Shown one piece after another: positions 1-11,700 of a DNA stretch of 64,000 nt. The DNA comes from Lucinisca nassula (taxonomy: Eukaryota > Mollusca > Bivalvia > Lucinida > Lucinidae). Location of the stretch: contig OY757010.1 of NCBI GenBank assembly GCA_963580285.1, positions 221,483,234-221,547,233 of the forward strand, written 5' to 3'. Position 1 is the first letter of the stretch, and every line of letters begins with the position of its first letter. The notes below the pieces were generated by a model. That model searched no databases, had not been told where the DNA came from, and saw nothing but the letters and a program-made list of their open reading frames with translations. A program made the translations under genes and the position numbers.

Positions 1-214
1 AACCATATGCCCATTTACCTTACCCTTTTCTGTCTTTTTATCTCTAGAAGGCGGTGGCAAAACGGATCAATCGTGTAGGCATTTTGTTTATGCGAGTATA
101 TCTCACGTGTATCTCTAACACCTGCGAGTTGGATAACCACTCCATTATGGTGTTCCCTTGTAGGGCTCCACGGAAGGCGGAGAGCACTTGGGACGAAACT
201 AGAATTTTTTCCTT

Positions 215-1597
215 ATGCCTCATGGAAAAAAAAATAACCGCAACGCATCTAAACACAACGCACCTAAACGTAAAAAACAAGACGATTCATCCGAATCGGA
301 TGAACACAGTCAACAAGCCAGTCAGCAGTCAAGTCAACAAACCAGTCAGCAGTCCGCTGAACCAAATTTCGACAATGTTCCGCGCTTCTTGGTTGTCTCG
401 TCGCTTGACGATACACGAAGTGTATCCAGCCTTTCTCCTTTCGTAATTGAGAAATGTATCAACTCCATAGCCGGACACCCTAAGAGTATCAAAAAGCTCA
501 AATCAGGTGACCTTCTCTTGGAAGTCGAGAAAAAACAGCAAGTTGTAAGCCTGCTAAGCACCAATAAACTCTTTGATCTTCAGGTTAAAGTCTCTCTCCA
601 CAACACGTTAAATTCGTCTAAGGGAGTGATTCGCAGTCCAGAACTGCGCCCTTGTACAGATGAAGAGATCGTCGATAACTTGAAAGATCAGGGAGTTGTT
701 GGTGTTCGTAACATCAAAGTCCGTAGAAGTGGTGTACTAAAACCAACAGCAACTTATGTGTTGACTTTTAATACACCAGTTCTACCCAAGAAAATCAAAG
801 TAGCATATCTTTCCATTAACGTAGAGGTATACATCCCAAACCCTCTTAGATGTTACTCTTGTCAGGCTTTTGGCCATCATGAAAGCAGATGTCAGAGAAA
901 AAAACTCTGTCCTAATTGTGGTGAAGAAAAGCATGTTGATAATCACCTCAACTGCAAAAATGAACCCAAATGCGTAAATTGTGATGGCAAACATGCTGTT
1001 TTCTCTCGAGACTGTCCGGCATGGAAAAAAGAAAAAGAAATACTAACCGTCAAATACCAAAGGGGGATAACATTCCCAGAAGCGCGAAAAATTGTCGATG
1101 AGCGATATATAACACCAACCACCAGTTTCGCCAGCATCACAAAGGGTACTGGTGTAAAATGTACCAGCTCCGCGACACAGACTGCTGAATCATACATAGC
1201 TGAACTGAAAAAATCTGGTGCATGGAGTAAACCCACTCCAGCACCGCAAAGTTCAACCAACTTATCAAATGGCGCAATCCAGATTGCCTCGGATCGGTCG
1301 ACAGCGACCGTACCGAAGCCAGCGCCGCACGTAAAAGAGAAACTCGACTCAGGTCGTACTAATAAGGGATCGGAAGATCCGACCAAAAAACACCAATTGT
1401 CTCAAAAACATACAGACAGACAACGTAAAATGGAAAGAGACAATATTAGATTTCAGAACAGATTCGGGTCTTTGAGTGACAGTGATATGGAGTTCGCTGA
1501 AACTCCATCATCACCAAATGGCAATAACAGATCGAGGTCAGCAGCACCACGAGCTGGTGGTAGCAGATCTATATCACCAATTGCAGCTCCAATATAG
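215..1597 (+). CDS. I-LINE copy 1 ORF1, Gag-like nucleic-acid-binding protein (460 aa)
   Basis: This is the Gag-like ORF1 protein that coats LINE RNA in the ribonucleoprotein. The N-terminus is Lys/Ser/Gln-rich with QQS repeats (about residues 25-50). The middle holds three zinc knuckles: CYSC..H..C, CPNC..H..C and CVNC..H..C, within about residues 213-268. The C-terminus is Ser/Thr/Pro-rich and basic. The start is the ATG shared in position with copies 5 and 6. The stop lies 25 bp before ORF2, so ORF2 is probably translated by reinitiation; that is inference from the spacing. The frame is intact. Confidence 0.85.
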   Translation: MPHGKKNNRNASKHNAPKRKKQDDSSESDEHSQQASQQSSQQTSQQSAEPNFDNVPRFLVVSSLDDTRSVSSLSPFVIEKCINSIAGHPKSIKKLKSGDLLLEVEKKQQVVSLLSTNKLFDLQVKVSLHNTLNSSKGVIRSPELRPCTDEEIVDNLKDQGVVGVRNIKVRRSGVLKPTATYVLTFNTPVLPKKIKVAYLSINVEVYIPNPLRCYSCQAFGHHESRCQRKKLCPNCGEEKHVDNHLNCKNEPKCVNCDGKHAVFSRDCPAWKKEKEILTVKYQRGITFPEARKIVDERYITPTTSFASITKGTGVKCTSSATQTAESYIAELKKSGAWSKPTPAPQSSTNLSNGAIQIASDRSTATVPKPAPHVKEKLDSGRTNKGSEDPTKKHQLSQKHTDRQRKMERDNIRFQNRFGSLSDSDMEFAETPSSPNGNNRSRSAAPRAGGSRSISPIAAPI

Positions 1598-1622
1598 TTT
1601 CTAGTCTTAATCTCTTCATAAA

Positions 1623-4600
1623 ATGGATTTAAAACACAAAATAATACAATGGAATTGTCGAGGTCTTAAACCAAATTATAATGAACTCTTATTACTTATT
1701 TCGTTATTAAACCCATCGGTTTTTTGTTTACAAGAAACTTTTTTAAAAACTGATGACAACATTGATGTCAGGGGTTTCAATACATACAACTATATCTATT
1801 CTGATGGTAGCAAACCATCTGGTGGCAGTTCAATTCTTGTTAAATCATGTTTACCACAAAGAGAGATCAAATTAAAAACAGACCTACAAGCTGTAGCAGT
1901 ATCGGTTTCTCTGGATAAAGAAACTACAATTTGCTCTTTATATATTCCACCCTCATTTTCGTTAAAGCCCGAACATCTTGACTCATTGCTGAGTCAACTT
2001 CCATCGCCATATCTTTTAGTTGGCGACTTCAATGGTCACAATATTCTATGGGGCTGTAAAGATATCAATAACAGAGGAGCACTTGTTGAAGATTTTATTG
2101 CAAAGAGCGATCTTTGCTTGATGAATGATAAATCTTATACTTACCTTCACCCAGCGACAGGTCATTTGTCTTCTTTGGATCTCTCTTTGTGTCACCCATC
2201 TCTCTTCTTGGACTATGACTGGTCTGTTCATGATGATCAGTGCGGAAGTGATCACTTCCCTGTTATAATTGAGAGTGTAAACGAACCAGATGAGGACTGT
2301 AACCAGAAATGGAAAATGAATAAAGCCGACTGGGAATTATTCCATAATTTATGTGAAGAAGAGTTATCAATTGATCATTTTAATGAATCATCCGACATTG
2401 TTTCTGATTTCACAGATACACTTATTAACATATCAGAACAATGCATTCCAAAGACCTCCACAAATACTAAGAAAAGCAAGCCTTGGTTTAATAATGACTG
2501 TAAAGAAGCTATTAAAAAGCGTAAACAGGCTCTAAATAAGTTCTGCAAAAATCCCACTTCAGAAAAGCTCAACGACGTAAAAGTTTTTCGAGCTAAAGCT
2601 CGGCGAACAATCCGAGCTTCCAAACGAAAGTCATGGAGAGAATATGTCTCCAAATTGAACTATAAAACCCCCATTAAAAAGGTTTGGGACATGGTACGAA
2701 AAATTTCAGGAAAAACAAAGTCTTCTAGTTTTACACATTTAAATACTGAATTTGACACAATAGCTTCAACAAAAAAAGATATTTCAGATACTCTTGGGCA
2801 CACATTCTTGAGAAATTCATCATCGCGTAATTATTCTGACACTTTTAGAAATTTCAAAAAGGACCAAGAGAAAAGAAATCTAAACTTTAAATCACTTAAT
2901 CACGAAGAATACAACAAACCTTTTAACTTATCCGAACTCGTTGAAGCCATTGAAAAATCACATGATACGGCAACCGGCCCCGATGAAATTCATTATCAGA
3001 TGCTTAAGCATCTGCCAAAAAGTTCTCTTACAACACTTTTAGATATCTTTAATAATATTTGGGAAACGGGGGTCTGTCCTGAGAGCTGGCGTGTAGCTAC
3101 AGTTGTACCAATTCCGAAACCAGGGAAAGATCATGCAGAACCTACAAATTATCGTCTGATAGCTTTGACAAGTTGTTTGTGTAAAACATTGGAGAGAATG
3201 ATAAACAAGAGATTAGTCTGGTACTTAGAGTCCAACAACCTCATTTCAGAATATCAATCGGGCTTTCGTTCGGAACGTAGTACCAATGACAATTTAATAA
3301 GACTAGAAACATTTATACGAGATGCTTTTATTAACAAAGAACACGTAGTAGCTGTCTTTTTCGACTTGGAGAAAGCATATGATACAACATGGCGATATGG
3401 AATATTGAAAGATCTACATAACATTGGCTTAAGAGGAAAACTTCCCAGTTTTATTGAAAGCTTTTTAGGGGAGCGCATGTTTCAGGTGCGTGTGGGGTCT
3501 ACCGTGTCAGATTTCTATGATCAAGAACAGGGTGTCCCACAGGGTAGTATTCTTTCAACTACGCTATTTAACATCAAAATAAACAATATTGTACAATGTT
3601 TGGACGACAAAACTGATTGTTCATTGTATGTTGATGATTTTTGTATATGTTACCGTTCAAAAAATATGAAAACAATTGAACGAAAGTTACAACAAAATTT
3701 AAAAAGAATAGAAGAATGGACTGATAAAAATGGTTTCAAGTTCTCCAAGTCGAAAACGCAGTGTGTTCATTTTTGTAAACTACGAAAGAAACACGAACAT
3801 CCTTCCCTGTTTTTATACGGATCACAAATTCCTGTTGTTGAAGAAGCCAAATTTCTTGGGGTCATATTTGATCAAAAGTTATCTTTTATTCCCCATATTA
3901 AATATCTTAAAGCGAAATGCTTAAAAGCTTTGAATCTTTTGAAAGTTTTAGCTCATACAAGTTGGGGAGCAGATCGGTATACTTTATTACATCTTTACCG
4001 GTCTTTAATAAGATCTAAATTAGATTATGGGTCTGTTGTTTATGGTTCTGCCAGAAAGTCCTATTTAAAATCCTTGGATACTATACATCACCAAGGCCTT
4101 CGTCTGGCCATGGGAGCCTTCCGTACTTCTCCCGTATTAAGCCTTTATGTAGAAGCAGGTGAACCATCTTTAACCTCGCGCAGAGAGAAACTTTCTCTTC
4201 AGTATGCTATTAGACTTGCTGCAAATCCATCTAACCCGGCATCCAAAATTTCATTTCGACCTCAATTTGTAGATAGGTATGAAACTAAACCCACAGCAAT
4301 TAAACCTTTTGGATTACGTATTTTACCACTGCTGGAAAATTCAGGTATCGACCTTAAAAATATTCAAAAACATGAAACCGCCGAAGTTCCATCTTGGTGT
4401 ATTAAACAACCTTCTATTCTGTTCGACTTACATGATGGCAAAAAATCCGAATCAAATCCGATACTTCTCAAACAAAACTTTCAGGTACTGCAATCACGTT
4501 ACGATGATTACCAGCAAGTCTATACTGATGGTTCCAAAGAAGGAGATAAAGTTGGTTGTGCGTATGTTTCTAAAGATACGCACAAAACCATGCGCCTTCC

Positions 4601-5309
4601 AGATGGTTCATCTATTTTTACAGCTGAAGCCAAAGCAATAGACCTAGCTTTAGATTTTATCAGTTCTTCAACAATTCAAAAAGCAATTATATTTTCTGAT
4701 TCACTTTCTGTGCTTAAGGCTTTAGACCATTCATCATCTAAAAATCCTCAAATTCAAAAATTGATCGAAAAACATCATGAAATTTCTAAAACACACCAAA
4801 TCTTGTTTTGTTGGCTTCCGAGCCATATTGGCATTGTCGGCAATGAATATGCTGACAAGAAAGCAAAGGAATCGCTCAATCTTGATCCATCTGTTTTTAA
4901 AATTCCTTTTAATAATTTTAAACCATTTATCAATAGATACATCTTGTCGGAATGGCAAGGCGAATGGGACCGTGCAATAAATAACAAACTCCATGCCATT
5001 AAACCTGTCGTTAGTACAAAATGCTCTCCTCCACAGTTTTCCAGAAAAGAGGACGTAGTATTAACACGACTGCGCATCGGCCATACTAGAGTTACTCATT
5101 CTTATATTTTTAATGGTGATGATCAGCCTTCTTGTGTAGGTTGTGATCAGCCATTCACTGTGAAACATATCTTAATTGACTGTGTTGACTTTTCACCCTC
5201 ACGTATTTTATATTTCAAAGCTGACACTTTGCAACAACTGTTTCGAGATGTACCTGTTGATAACATTATTTTATTCTTAAAAGAAATTGGTCTTTTTCAT
5301 AAGATTTAA
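1623..5309 (+). CDS. I-LINE copy 1 ORF2: endonuclease, reverse transcriptase, RNase H (1228 aa)
   Basis: ORF2 provides target nicking and target-primed reverse transcription. The APE-type endonuclease occupies about 1-225 (QWNCRG, LQETF, VGDFNGHN, GSDHFPV). The reverse transcriptase is at about 440-720 with catalytic D581 (FFDLEKAYD) and YVDD (D671, D672). The RNase H domain at about 960-1090 keeps all four acidic residues: D969 (YTDGS), E1002, D1026 and D1078. A CVGC..H..C finger lies near the C-terminus. The frame is open throughout, but residue 512 is Leu in the NYRPI motif, where the other RT-bearing copies have Pro. That may weaken the enzyme, so activity is uncertain. Confidence 0.9.
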   Translation: MDLKHKIIQWNCRGLKPNYNELLLLISLLNPSVFCLQETFLKTDDNIDVRGFNTYNYIYSDGSKPSGGSSILVKSCLPQREIKLKTDLQAVAVSVSLDKETTICSLYIPPSFSLKPEHLDSLLSQLPSPYLLVGDFNGHNILWGCKDINNRGALVEDFIAKSDLCLMNDKSYTYLHPATGHLSSLDLSLCHPSLFLDYDWSVHDDQCGSDHFPVIIESVNEPDEDCNQKWKMNKADWELFHNLCEEELSIDHFNESSDIVSDFTDTLINISEQCIPKTSTNTKKSKPWFNNDCKEAIKKRKQALNKFCKNPTSEKLNDVKVFRAKARRTIRASKRKSWREYVSKLNYKTPIKKVWDMVRKISGKTKSSSFTHLNTEFDTIASTKKDISDTLGHTFLRNSSSRNYSDTFRNFKKDQEKRNLNFKSLNHEEYNKPFNLSELVEAIEKSHDTATGPDEIHYQMLKHLPKSSLTTLLDIFNNIWETGVCPESWRVATVVPIPKPGKDHAEPTNYRLIALTSCLCKTLERMINKRLVWYLESNNLISEYQSGFRSERSTNDNLIRLETFIRDAFINKEHVVAVFFDLEKAYDTTWRYGILKDLHNIGLRGKLPSFIESFLGERMFQVRVGSTVSDFYDQEQGVPQGSILSTTLFNIKINNIVQCLDDKTDCSLYVDDFCICYRSKNMKTIERKLQQNLKRIEEWTDKNGFKFSKSKTQCVHFCKLRKKHEHPSLFLYGSQIPVVEEAKFLGVIFDQKLSFIPHIKYLKAKCLKALNLLKVLAHTSWGADRYTLLHLYRSLIRSKLDYGSVVYGSARKSYLKSLDTIHHQGLRLAMGAFRTSPVLSLYVEAGEPSLTSRREKLSLQYAIRLAANPSNPASKISFRPQFVDRYETKPTAIKPFGLRILPLLENSGIDLKNIQKHETAEVPSWCIKQPSILFDLHDGKKSESNPILLKQNFQVLQSRYDDYQQVYTDGSKEGDKVGCAYVSKDTHKTMRLPDGSSIFTAEAKAIDLALDFISSSTIQKAIIFSDSLSVLKALDHSSSKNPQIQKLIEKHHEISKTHQILFCWLPSHIGIVGNEYADKKAKESLNLDPSVFKIPFNNFKPFINRYILSEWQGEWDRAINNKLHAIKPVVSTKCSPPQFSRKEDVVLTRLRIGHTRVTHSYIFNGDDQPSCVGCDQPFTVKHILIDCVDFSPSRILYFKADTLQQLFRDVPVDNIILFLKEIGLFHKI

Positions 5310-5377
5310 CTGTTTCAGGTTTTTATACATTATCATTCTGACTTGTTACTTTTAATATCATCATAATTATTCATGCC

Positions 5378-5437
5378 GTTTAACCGTTAACCGACTGACG
5401 CTTATGACCCACCAGGAGGGTTGACGCGTCGTTAAAC
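5378..5437 (+). promoter_or_regulatory. I-LINE 3' UTR stem-loop
   Basis: Nested complementary segments fold into one arm: GTTTAAC with GTTAAAC outside, GACGC with GCGTC, then ACCC with GGGT near the loop. The segment is kept in every copy here (for example 7784-7843, 8640-8697 and 21380-21442), immediately before the ATC tail. This is where LINE reverse transcriptases commonly recognise their RNA. The recognition role is inferred. Confidence 0.5.
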
Positions 5438-5440
5438 AAG

Positions 5441-5458
5441 AAATCATCATCATCATCA
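5441..5458 (+). repeat. (ATC)n tail of I-LINE copy 1
   Basis: A short ATC microsatellite ends each I-LINE copy in place of poly(A). Tails also occur at about 7850-7860, 8703-8724, 12119-12135, 20450-20464, 20911-20930 and 21448-21460. Copies 2, 3, 4 and 7 begin exactly at the preceding tail. Confidence 0.85.
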
Positions 5459-7860
5459 ATAATATTTGGGAAACGGGGGTCTGTCCTGAGAGCTGGCGTG
5501 TAGCTACAGTTGTACCAATTCCGAAACCAGGGAAAGATCATGCAGAACCTACAAATTATCGTCCGATAGCTTTGACAAGTTGTTTGTGTAAAACATTGGA
5601 GAGAATGATAAACAAGAGATTAGTCTGGTACTTAGAGTCCAACAACCTCATTTCAGAATATCAATCGGGCTTTCGTTCGGAACGTAGTACCAATGACAAT
5701 TTAATAAGACTAGAAACATTTATACGAGATGCTTTTATTAACAAAGAACACGTAGTAGCTGTCTTTTTCGACTTGGAGAAAGCATATGATACAACATGGT
5801 GATATGGAATATTGAAAGATCTACATAACATTGGCTTAAGAGGAAAACTTCCCAGTTTTATTGAAAGCTTTTTAGGGGAGCGCATGTTTCAGGTGCGTGT
5901 GGGGTCTACCCTGTCAGATTTCTATGATCAAGAACAGGGTGTCCCACAGGGTAGTATTCTTTCAACTACGCTATTTAACATCAAAATAAACAATATTGTA
6001 CAATGTTTGGACGACAAAACTGATTGTTCATTGTATGTTGATGATTTTTGTATATGTTACCGTTCAAAAAATATGAAAACAATTGAAAGAAAGTTACAAC
6101 AAAATTTAAAAAGAATAGAAGAATGGACTGATAAAAATGGTTTCAAGTTCTCCAAGTCGAAAACGCAGTGTGTTCATTTTTGTAAACTACGGAAGAAATA
6201 CGAACATCCTTCCCTGTTTTTATACGGATCACAAATTCCTGTTGTTGAAGAAGCCAAATTTCTTGGGGTCATATTTGATCAAAAGTTATCTTTTATTCCC
6301 CATATTAAATATCTTAAAGCGAAATGCTTAAAAGCTTTGAATCTTTTGAAAGTTTTAGCTCATACAAGTTGGGGAGCAGATCGGTATACTTTATTACATC
6401 TTTACCGGTCTTTAATAAGATCTAAATTAGATTATGGGTCTGTTGTTTATGGTTCTGCCAGAAAGTCCTATTTAAAATCCTTGGATACTATCCATCACCA
6501 AGGCCTTCGTCTGGCCATGGGAGCCTTCCGTACTTCTCCCGTATTAAGCCTTTATGTAGAAGCAGGTGAACCATCTTTAACCTCGCGCAGAGAGAAACTT
6601 TCTCTTCAGTTTGCTATTAGACTTGCTGCAAATCCATCTAACCCGGCATCCAAAATTTCATTTCGACCTCAATTTGCAGATAGGTATGAAACTAAACCCA
6701 CAGCAATTAAACCTTTTGGATTACGTATTTTACCACTGCTGGAAAATTCAGGTATCGACCTTAAAAATATTCAAAAACATGAAACCGCCGAAGTTCCATC
6801 TTGGTGTATTAAACAACCTTCTATTCTGTTCGACTTACATGATGGCAAAAAATCCGAATCAAATCCGATACTTCTCAAACAAAACTTTCAGGTACTGCAA
6901 TCACGTTACGATGATTACCAGCAAGTCTATACTGATGGTTCCAAAGAAGGAGATAAAGTTGGTTGTGCGTATGTTTCTAAAGATACGCACAAAACCATGC
7001 GCCTTCCAGATGGTTCATCTATTTTTACAGCTGAAGCCAAAGCAATAGACCTAGCTTTAGATTTTATCAGTTCTTCAACAATTCAAAAAGCAATTATATT
7101 TTCTGATTCACTTTCTGTGCTTAAGGCTTTAGACCATTCATCATCTAAAAATCCTCAAATTCAAAAATTGATCGAAAAACATCATGAAATTTCTAAAACA
7201 CACCAAATCTTGTTTTGTTGGCTTCCGAGCCATATTGGCATTGTCGGCAATGAATATGCTGACAAGAAAGCAAAGGAATCGCTCAATCTTGATCCATCTG
7301 TTTTTAAAATTCCTTTTAATAATTTTAAACCATTTATCAATAGATACATCTTGTCGGAATGGCAAGGCGAATGGGACCGTGCAATAAATAACAAACTCCA
7401 TGTCATTAAACCTGTCGTTAGTACAAAATGCTCTCCTCCACAGTTTTCCAGAAAAGAGGACGTAGTATTAACACGACTGCGCATCGGCCATACTAGAGTT
7501 ACTCATTCTTATATTTTTAATGGTGATGATCAGCCTTCTTGTGTAGGTTGTGATCAGCCATTCACTGTGAAACATATCTTAATTGACTGTGTTGACTTTT
7601 CACCCTCACGTATTTTATATTTCAAAGCTGACACTTTGCAACAACTGTTTCGAGATGTACCTGTTGATAACATTATTTTATTCTTAAAAGAAATTGGTCT
7701 TTTTCATAAGATTTAACTGTTTCAGGTTTTTATACATTATCATTCTGACTTGTTACTTTTAATATCATCATAATTATTCATGCCGTTTAACCGTTAACCG
7801 ACTGACGCTTATGACCCACCAGGAGGGTTGACGCGTCGTTAAACAAGAAATCATCATCAT
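5459..7860 (+). mobile_element. I-LINE copy 2, 5'-truncated
   Basis: It starts inside the reverse transcriptase region of ORF2, directly after the ATC tail of copy 1, and runs to its own 3' stem-loop and ATC tail. It shares with copy 1 the 3' UTR variants ccaggaggg and aacaagaaa, which the other copies lack, so copies 1 and 2 are close relatives. Confidence 0.9.
5461..7716 (+). pseudogene. I-LINE copy 2 ORF2 fragment with in-frame stop
   Basis: The C-terminal two thirds of ORF2: most of the reverse transcriptase, RNase H and the terminal CCHC finger. An Arg codon after KAYDTTW has become TGA at 5803-5805 (CGA to TGA, a CpG-type transition). Beyond it the frame is open to the normal stop. It lacks the endonuclease and ORF1, so it is dead on arrival. 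Confidence 0.88.
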
Positions 7861-8571
7861 CCAGATGGTTCATCTATTTTTACAGCTGAAGCCAAAGCAA
7901 TAGACCTAGCTTTAGATTTTATCAGTTCTTCAACAATTCAAAAAGCAATTATATTTTCTGATTCACTTTCTGTGCTTAAGGCTTTAGACCATTCATCATC
8001 TAAAAATCCTCAAATTCAAAAATTGATCGAAAAACATCATGAAATTTCTAAAACACACCAAATCTTGTTTTGTTGGCTTCCGAGCCATATTGGCATTGTC
8101 GGCAATGAATATGCTGACAAGAAAGCAAAGGAATCGCTCAATCTTGATCCATCTGTTTTTAAAGTTCCTTTTAATAATTTTAAACCATTTATCAATAGAT
8201 ACATCTTGTCGGAATGGCAAGGCGAATGGGACCGTGCAATAAATAACAAACTCCATGCCATTAAACCTGTCGTTAGTACAAAATGCTCTCCTCCACAGTT
8301 TTCCAGAAAAGAGGACGTAGTATTAACACGACTGTGCATCGGCCATACTAGAGTTACTCATTCTTATATTTTTAATGGTGATGATCAGCCTTCTTGTGTA
8401 GGTTGTGATCAGCCATTCACTGTGAAACATATCTTAATTGACTGTGTTGACTTTTCACCCTCACGTATTTTATATTTCAAAGCTGACACTTTGCAACAAC
8501 TGTTTCGAGATGTACCTGTTGATAATATTATTTTATTCTTAAAAGAAATTGGACTTTTTCATAAGATTTAA
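7861..8571 (+). pseudogene. I-LINE copy 3 ORF2 tail (RNase H and CCHC finger)
   Basis: An open fragment covering the second half of RNase H (TAEAKAI, FSDSL and GNEYADK motifs) and the C-terminal CVGC..H..C finger. It has no start, endonuclease or reverse transcriptase. Confidence 0.85.
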
Positions 8572-8724
8572 CTGTTTCAGATTTTTATACATTATCATTC
8601 TGACTTTTTGCTTTTAATATCATCATAATTATTCATGCCGTTTAACCATCAACCGTTTGACGCTTATGACCCACAAAGAGGGTTGACGCGTCGTTAAACA
8701 CGAAATCATCATCATCATCATCAT
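7861..8724 (+). mobile_element. I-LINE copy 3, strongly 5'-truncated
   Basis: It begins within the RNase H coding region at PDGSSIF, directly after the copy 2 ATC tail, and ends in a longer ATC tail. Its 3' UTR has the cacaaagaggg variant, so it is a different sublineage from copies 1 and 2. Confidence 0.88.
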
Positions 8725-11700
8725 CTATGGGGCTGTAAAGATATCAATAACAGAGGAGCACTTGTTGAAGATTTTATTGCAAAGAGCGATCTTTGCTTGA
8801 TGAATGATAAATCTTATACTTACCTTCACCCAGCGACAGGTCATTTGTCTTCTTTGGATCTCTCTTTGTGTCACCCATCTCTCTTCTTGGACTATGACTG
8901 GTCTGTTCATGATGATCAGTGCGGGAGTGATCACTTCCCTGTTATAATTGAGAGTGTAAACGAACCAGATGAGGACTGTAACCAGAAATGGAAAATGAAT
9001 AAAGCCGACTGGGAATTATTCCATAATTTATGTGAAGAAGAGTTATCAATTGATCATTTTAATGAATCATCCGACATTGTTTCTGATTTCACAGATACAC
9101 TTATTAATATATCAGAACAATGCATTCCAAAGACCTCCACAAATACTAAGAAAAGCAAGCCTTGGTTTAATAATGACTGTAAAGAAGCTATTAAAAAGCG
9201 TAAACAGGCTCTAAATAAGTTCTGCAAAAGTCCCACTTCAGAAAAGCTAAACGACGTAAAAGTTTTTAGAGCTAAAGCTCGGCGAACAATCCGAGCTTCA
9301 AAACGAAAGTCATGGAGAGAATATGTCTCCAAATTGAACTACAAAACCCCAATTAAAAAGGTTTGGGATATGGTACGAAAAATTTCAGGAAAAACAAAGT
9401 CCTTTAGTTTTACACATTTAAATACTGAATTTGACACAATAGCTTCAACAAAAAAAGATATTTCAGATACTCTTGGTCACACATTCTTGAGAAATTCATC
9501 ATCGCGTAATTATTCTGACACTTTTAGAAATTTCAAAAAGAACCAAGAGAAAAGAAATCTTAACTTCAAATCCCTTAATCACGAAGAATACAACACACCT
9601 TTTAACTTATCCGAACTCGTTGAAGCCATTGAAAAATCACATGATACGGCAACCGGCCCCGATGAAATTCATTATCAGATGCTTAAGCATCTGCCAAAAA
9701 GTTCTCTTACAACACTTTTAGATATCTTTAATAATATTTGGGAAACGGGGGTCTGTCCTGAGAGTTGGCGTGTAGCTACAGTTGTACCAATTCCGAAACC
9801 AGGGAAAGATCATGCAGAACCTACAAATTATCGTCCGATAGCTTTGACAAGTTGTTTGTGTAAAACATTGGAGAGAATGATAAACAAGAGATTAGTCTGG
9901 TACTTAGAGTCCAACAACCTCATTTCAGAATATCAATCGGGTTTTCGTTCGGAACGTAGTAACAATGACAATTTAATAAGACTAGAAACATTTATACGAG
10001 ATGCTTTTATTAACAAAGAACACGTAGTGGCTGTCTTTTTCGACTTGGAGAAAGCATATGATACAACATGGCGTTATGGAATATTGAAAGATCTACATAA
10101 CATTGGCTTAAGAGGAAAACTTCCCAGTTTTATTGAAAGCTTTTTAGGGGAGCGCATGTTTCAGGTGCGTGTGGGGTCTACCCTGTCAGATTTCTATGAT
10201 CAAGAACAGGGTGTCCCACAGGGTAGTATTCTTTCATAAACGCTATTTAACATCAAAATAAACAATATTGTACAATGTTTGGACGACAAAACTGATTGTT
10301 CATTGTATGTTGATGATTTTTGTATATGTTACCGTTCAAAAAATATGAAAACAATTGAACGAAAGTTACAACAAAATTTAAAAAGAATAGAAGAATGGAC
10401 TGATAAAAATGGTTTCAAGTTCTCCAAGTCGAAAACGCAGTGTGTTCATTTTTGTAAACTACGGAAGAAACACGAACATCCTTCCCTGTTTTTATACGGA
10501 TCACAAATTCCTGTTGTTGAAGAAGCCAAATTTCTTGGGGTCATATTTGATCAAAAGTTATCTTTTATTCCCCATATTAAATATCTTAAAGCGAAATGCG
10601 TAAAAGCTTTGAATCTTTTGAAAGTTTTAGCTCATACAAGTTGGGGAGCAGATCGGTATACTTTATTACATCTTTACCGATCTTTAATAAGATCTAAATT
10701 AGATTATGGGTCTGTTGTTTATGGTTCTGCCAGAAAGTCCTATTTAAAATCCTTGGATACTATCCATCACCAAGGCCTTCGTCTGGCCATGGGAGCCTTC
10801 CGTACTTCTCCCGTATTAAGCCTTTATGTAGAAGCAGGTGAACCATCTTTAACCTCGCGCAGAGAGAAACTTTCTCTTCAGTATGCTATTAGACTTGCTG
10901 CAAATCCATCTAACCCGGCATCCAAAATTTCATTTCGACCTCAATTTGTAGATAGGTATGAAACTAAACCCACAGCAATTAAACCTTTTGGATTACGTAT
11001 TTTACCACTGCTGGAAAATTCAGGTATCGACCTTAAAAATATTCAAAAACATGAAACCGCCGAAGTTCCATCTTGGTGTATTAAACAACCTTCTATTCTG
11101 TTCGACTTACATGATGGCAAAAAATCCGAATCAAATCCGATACTTCTCAAACAAAACTTTCAGGTACTGCAATCACGTTACGATGATTACCAGCAAGTCT
11201 ATACTGATTGTTCCAAAGAAGGAGATAAAGTTGGTTGTGCGTATGTTTCTAAAGATACGCACAAAACCATGCGTCTTCCAGATGGTTCATCTATTTTTAC
11301 AGCTGAAGCCAAAGCAATAGACCTAGCTTTAGATTTTATCAGTTCTTCAACAATTCAAAAAGCAATTATATTTTCTGATTCACTTTCTGTGCTTAAGGCT
11401 TTAGACCATTCATCATCTAAAAATCCTCAAATTCAAAAATTGATCGAAAAACATGAAATTTCTAAAACACACCAAATCTTGTTTTGTTGGCTTCCGAGCC
11501 ATATTGGCATTGTCGGCAATGAATATGCTGACAAGAAAGCAAAGGAATCGCTCAATCTTGATCCATCTGTTTTTAAAATTCCTTTTAATAATTTTAAACC
11601 ATTTATCAATAGATACATCTTGTCGGAATGGCAAGGCGAATGGGACCGTGCAATAAATAACAAACTCCATGCCATTAAACCTGTCGTTAGTACAAAATAC

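Larger units (their letters stand above)
1..5458 (+). mobile_element. I-group LINE, I-LINE copy 1, near full length
   Basis: The window opens inside the 5' UTR; by comparison with copy 6 about 350 bp of 5' UTR is missing. It carries ORF1, a 25-bp gap, ORF2, a 3' UTR with a stem-loop and an ATC tail. APE endonuclease, reverse transcriptase and RNase H in ORF2 together with a multi-knuckle ORF1 are typical of the I group of non-LTR retrotransposons (I/Nimb/Ingi-like). The exact clade cannot be fixed by eye. Confidence 0.9.

Noticed and set aside
4734..4994. Recurring - strand frames opposite ORF2 of the I-LINE copies
   Set aside because: They are shadows of the RNase H region and recur only because the coding strand recurs.
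8703..8724. CRISPR-like or satellite array from the recurring 3' ends of I-LINE copies
   Set aside because: The repeats are LINE 3' UTRs and ATC tails separated by truncated coding sequence; there are no regular spacers.
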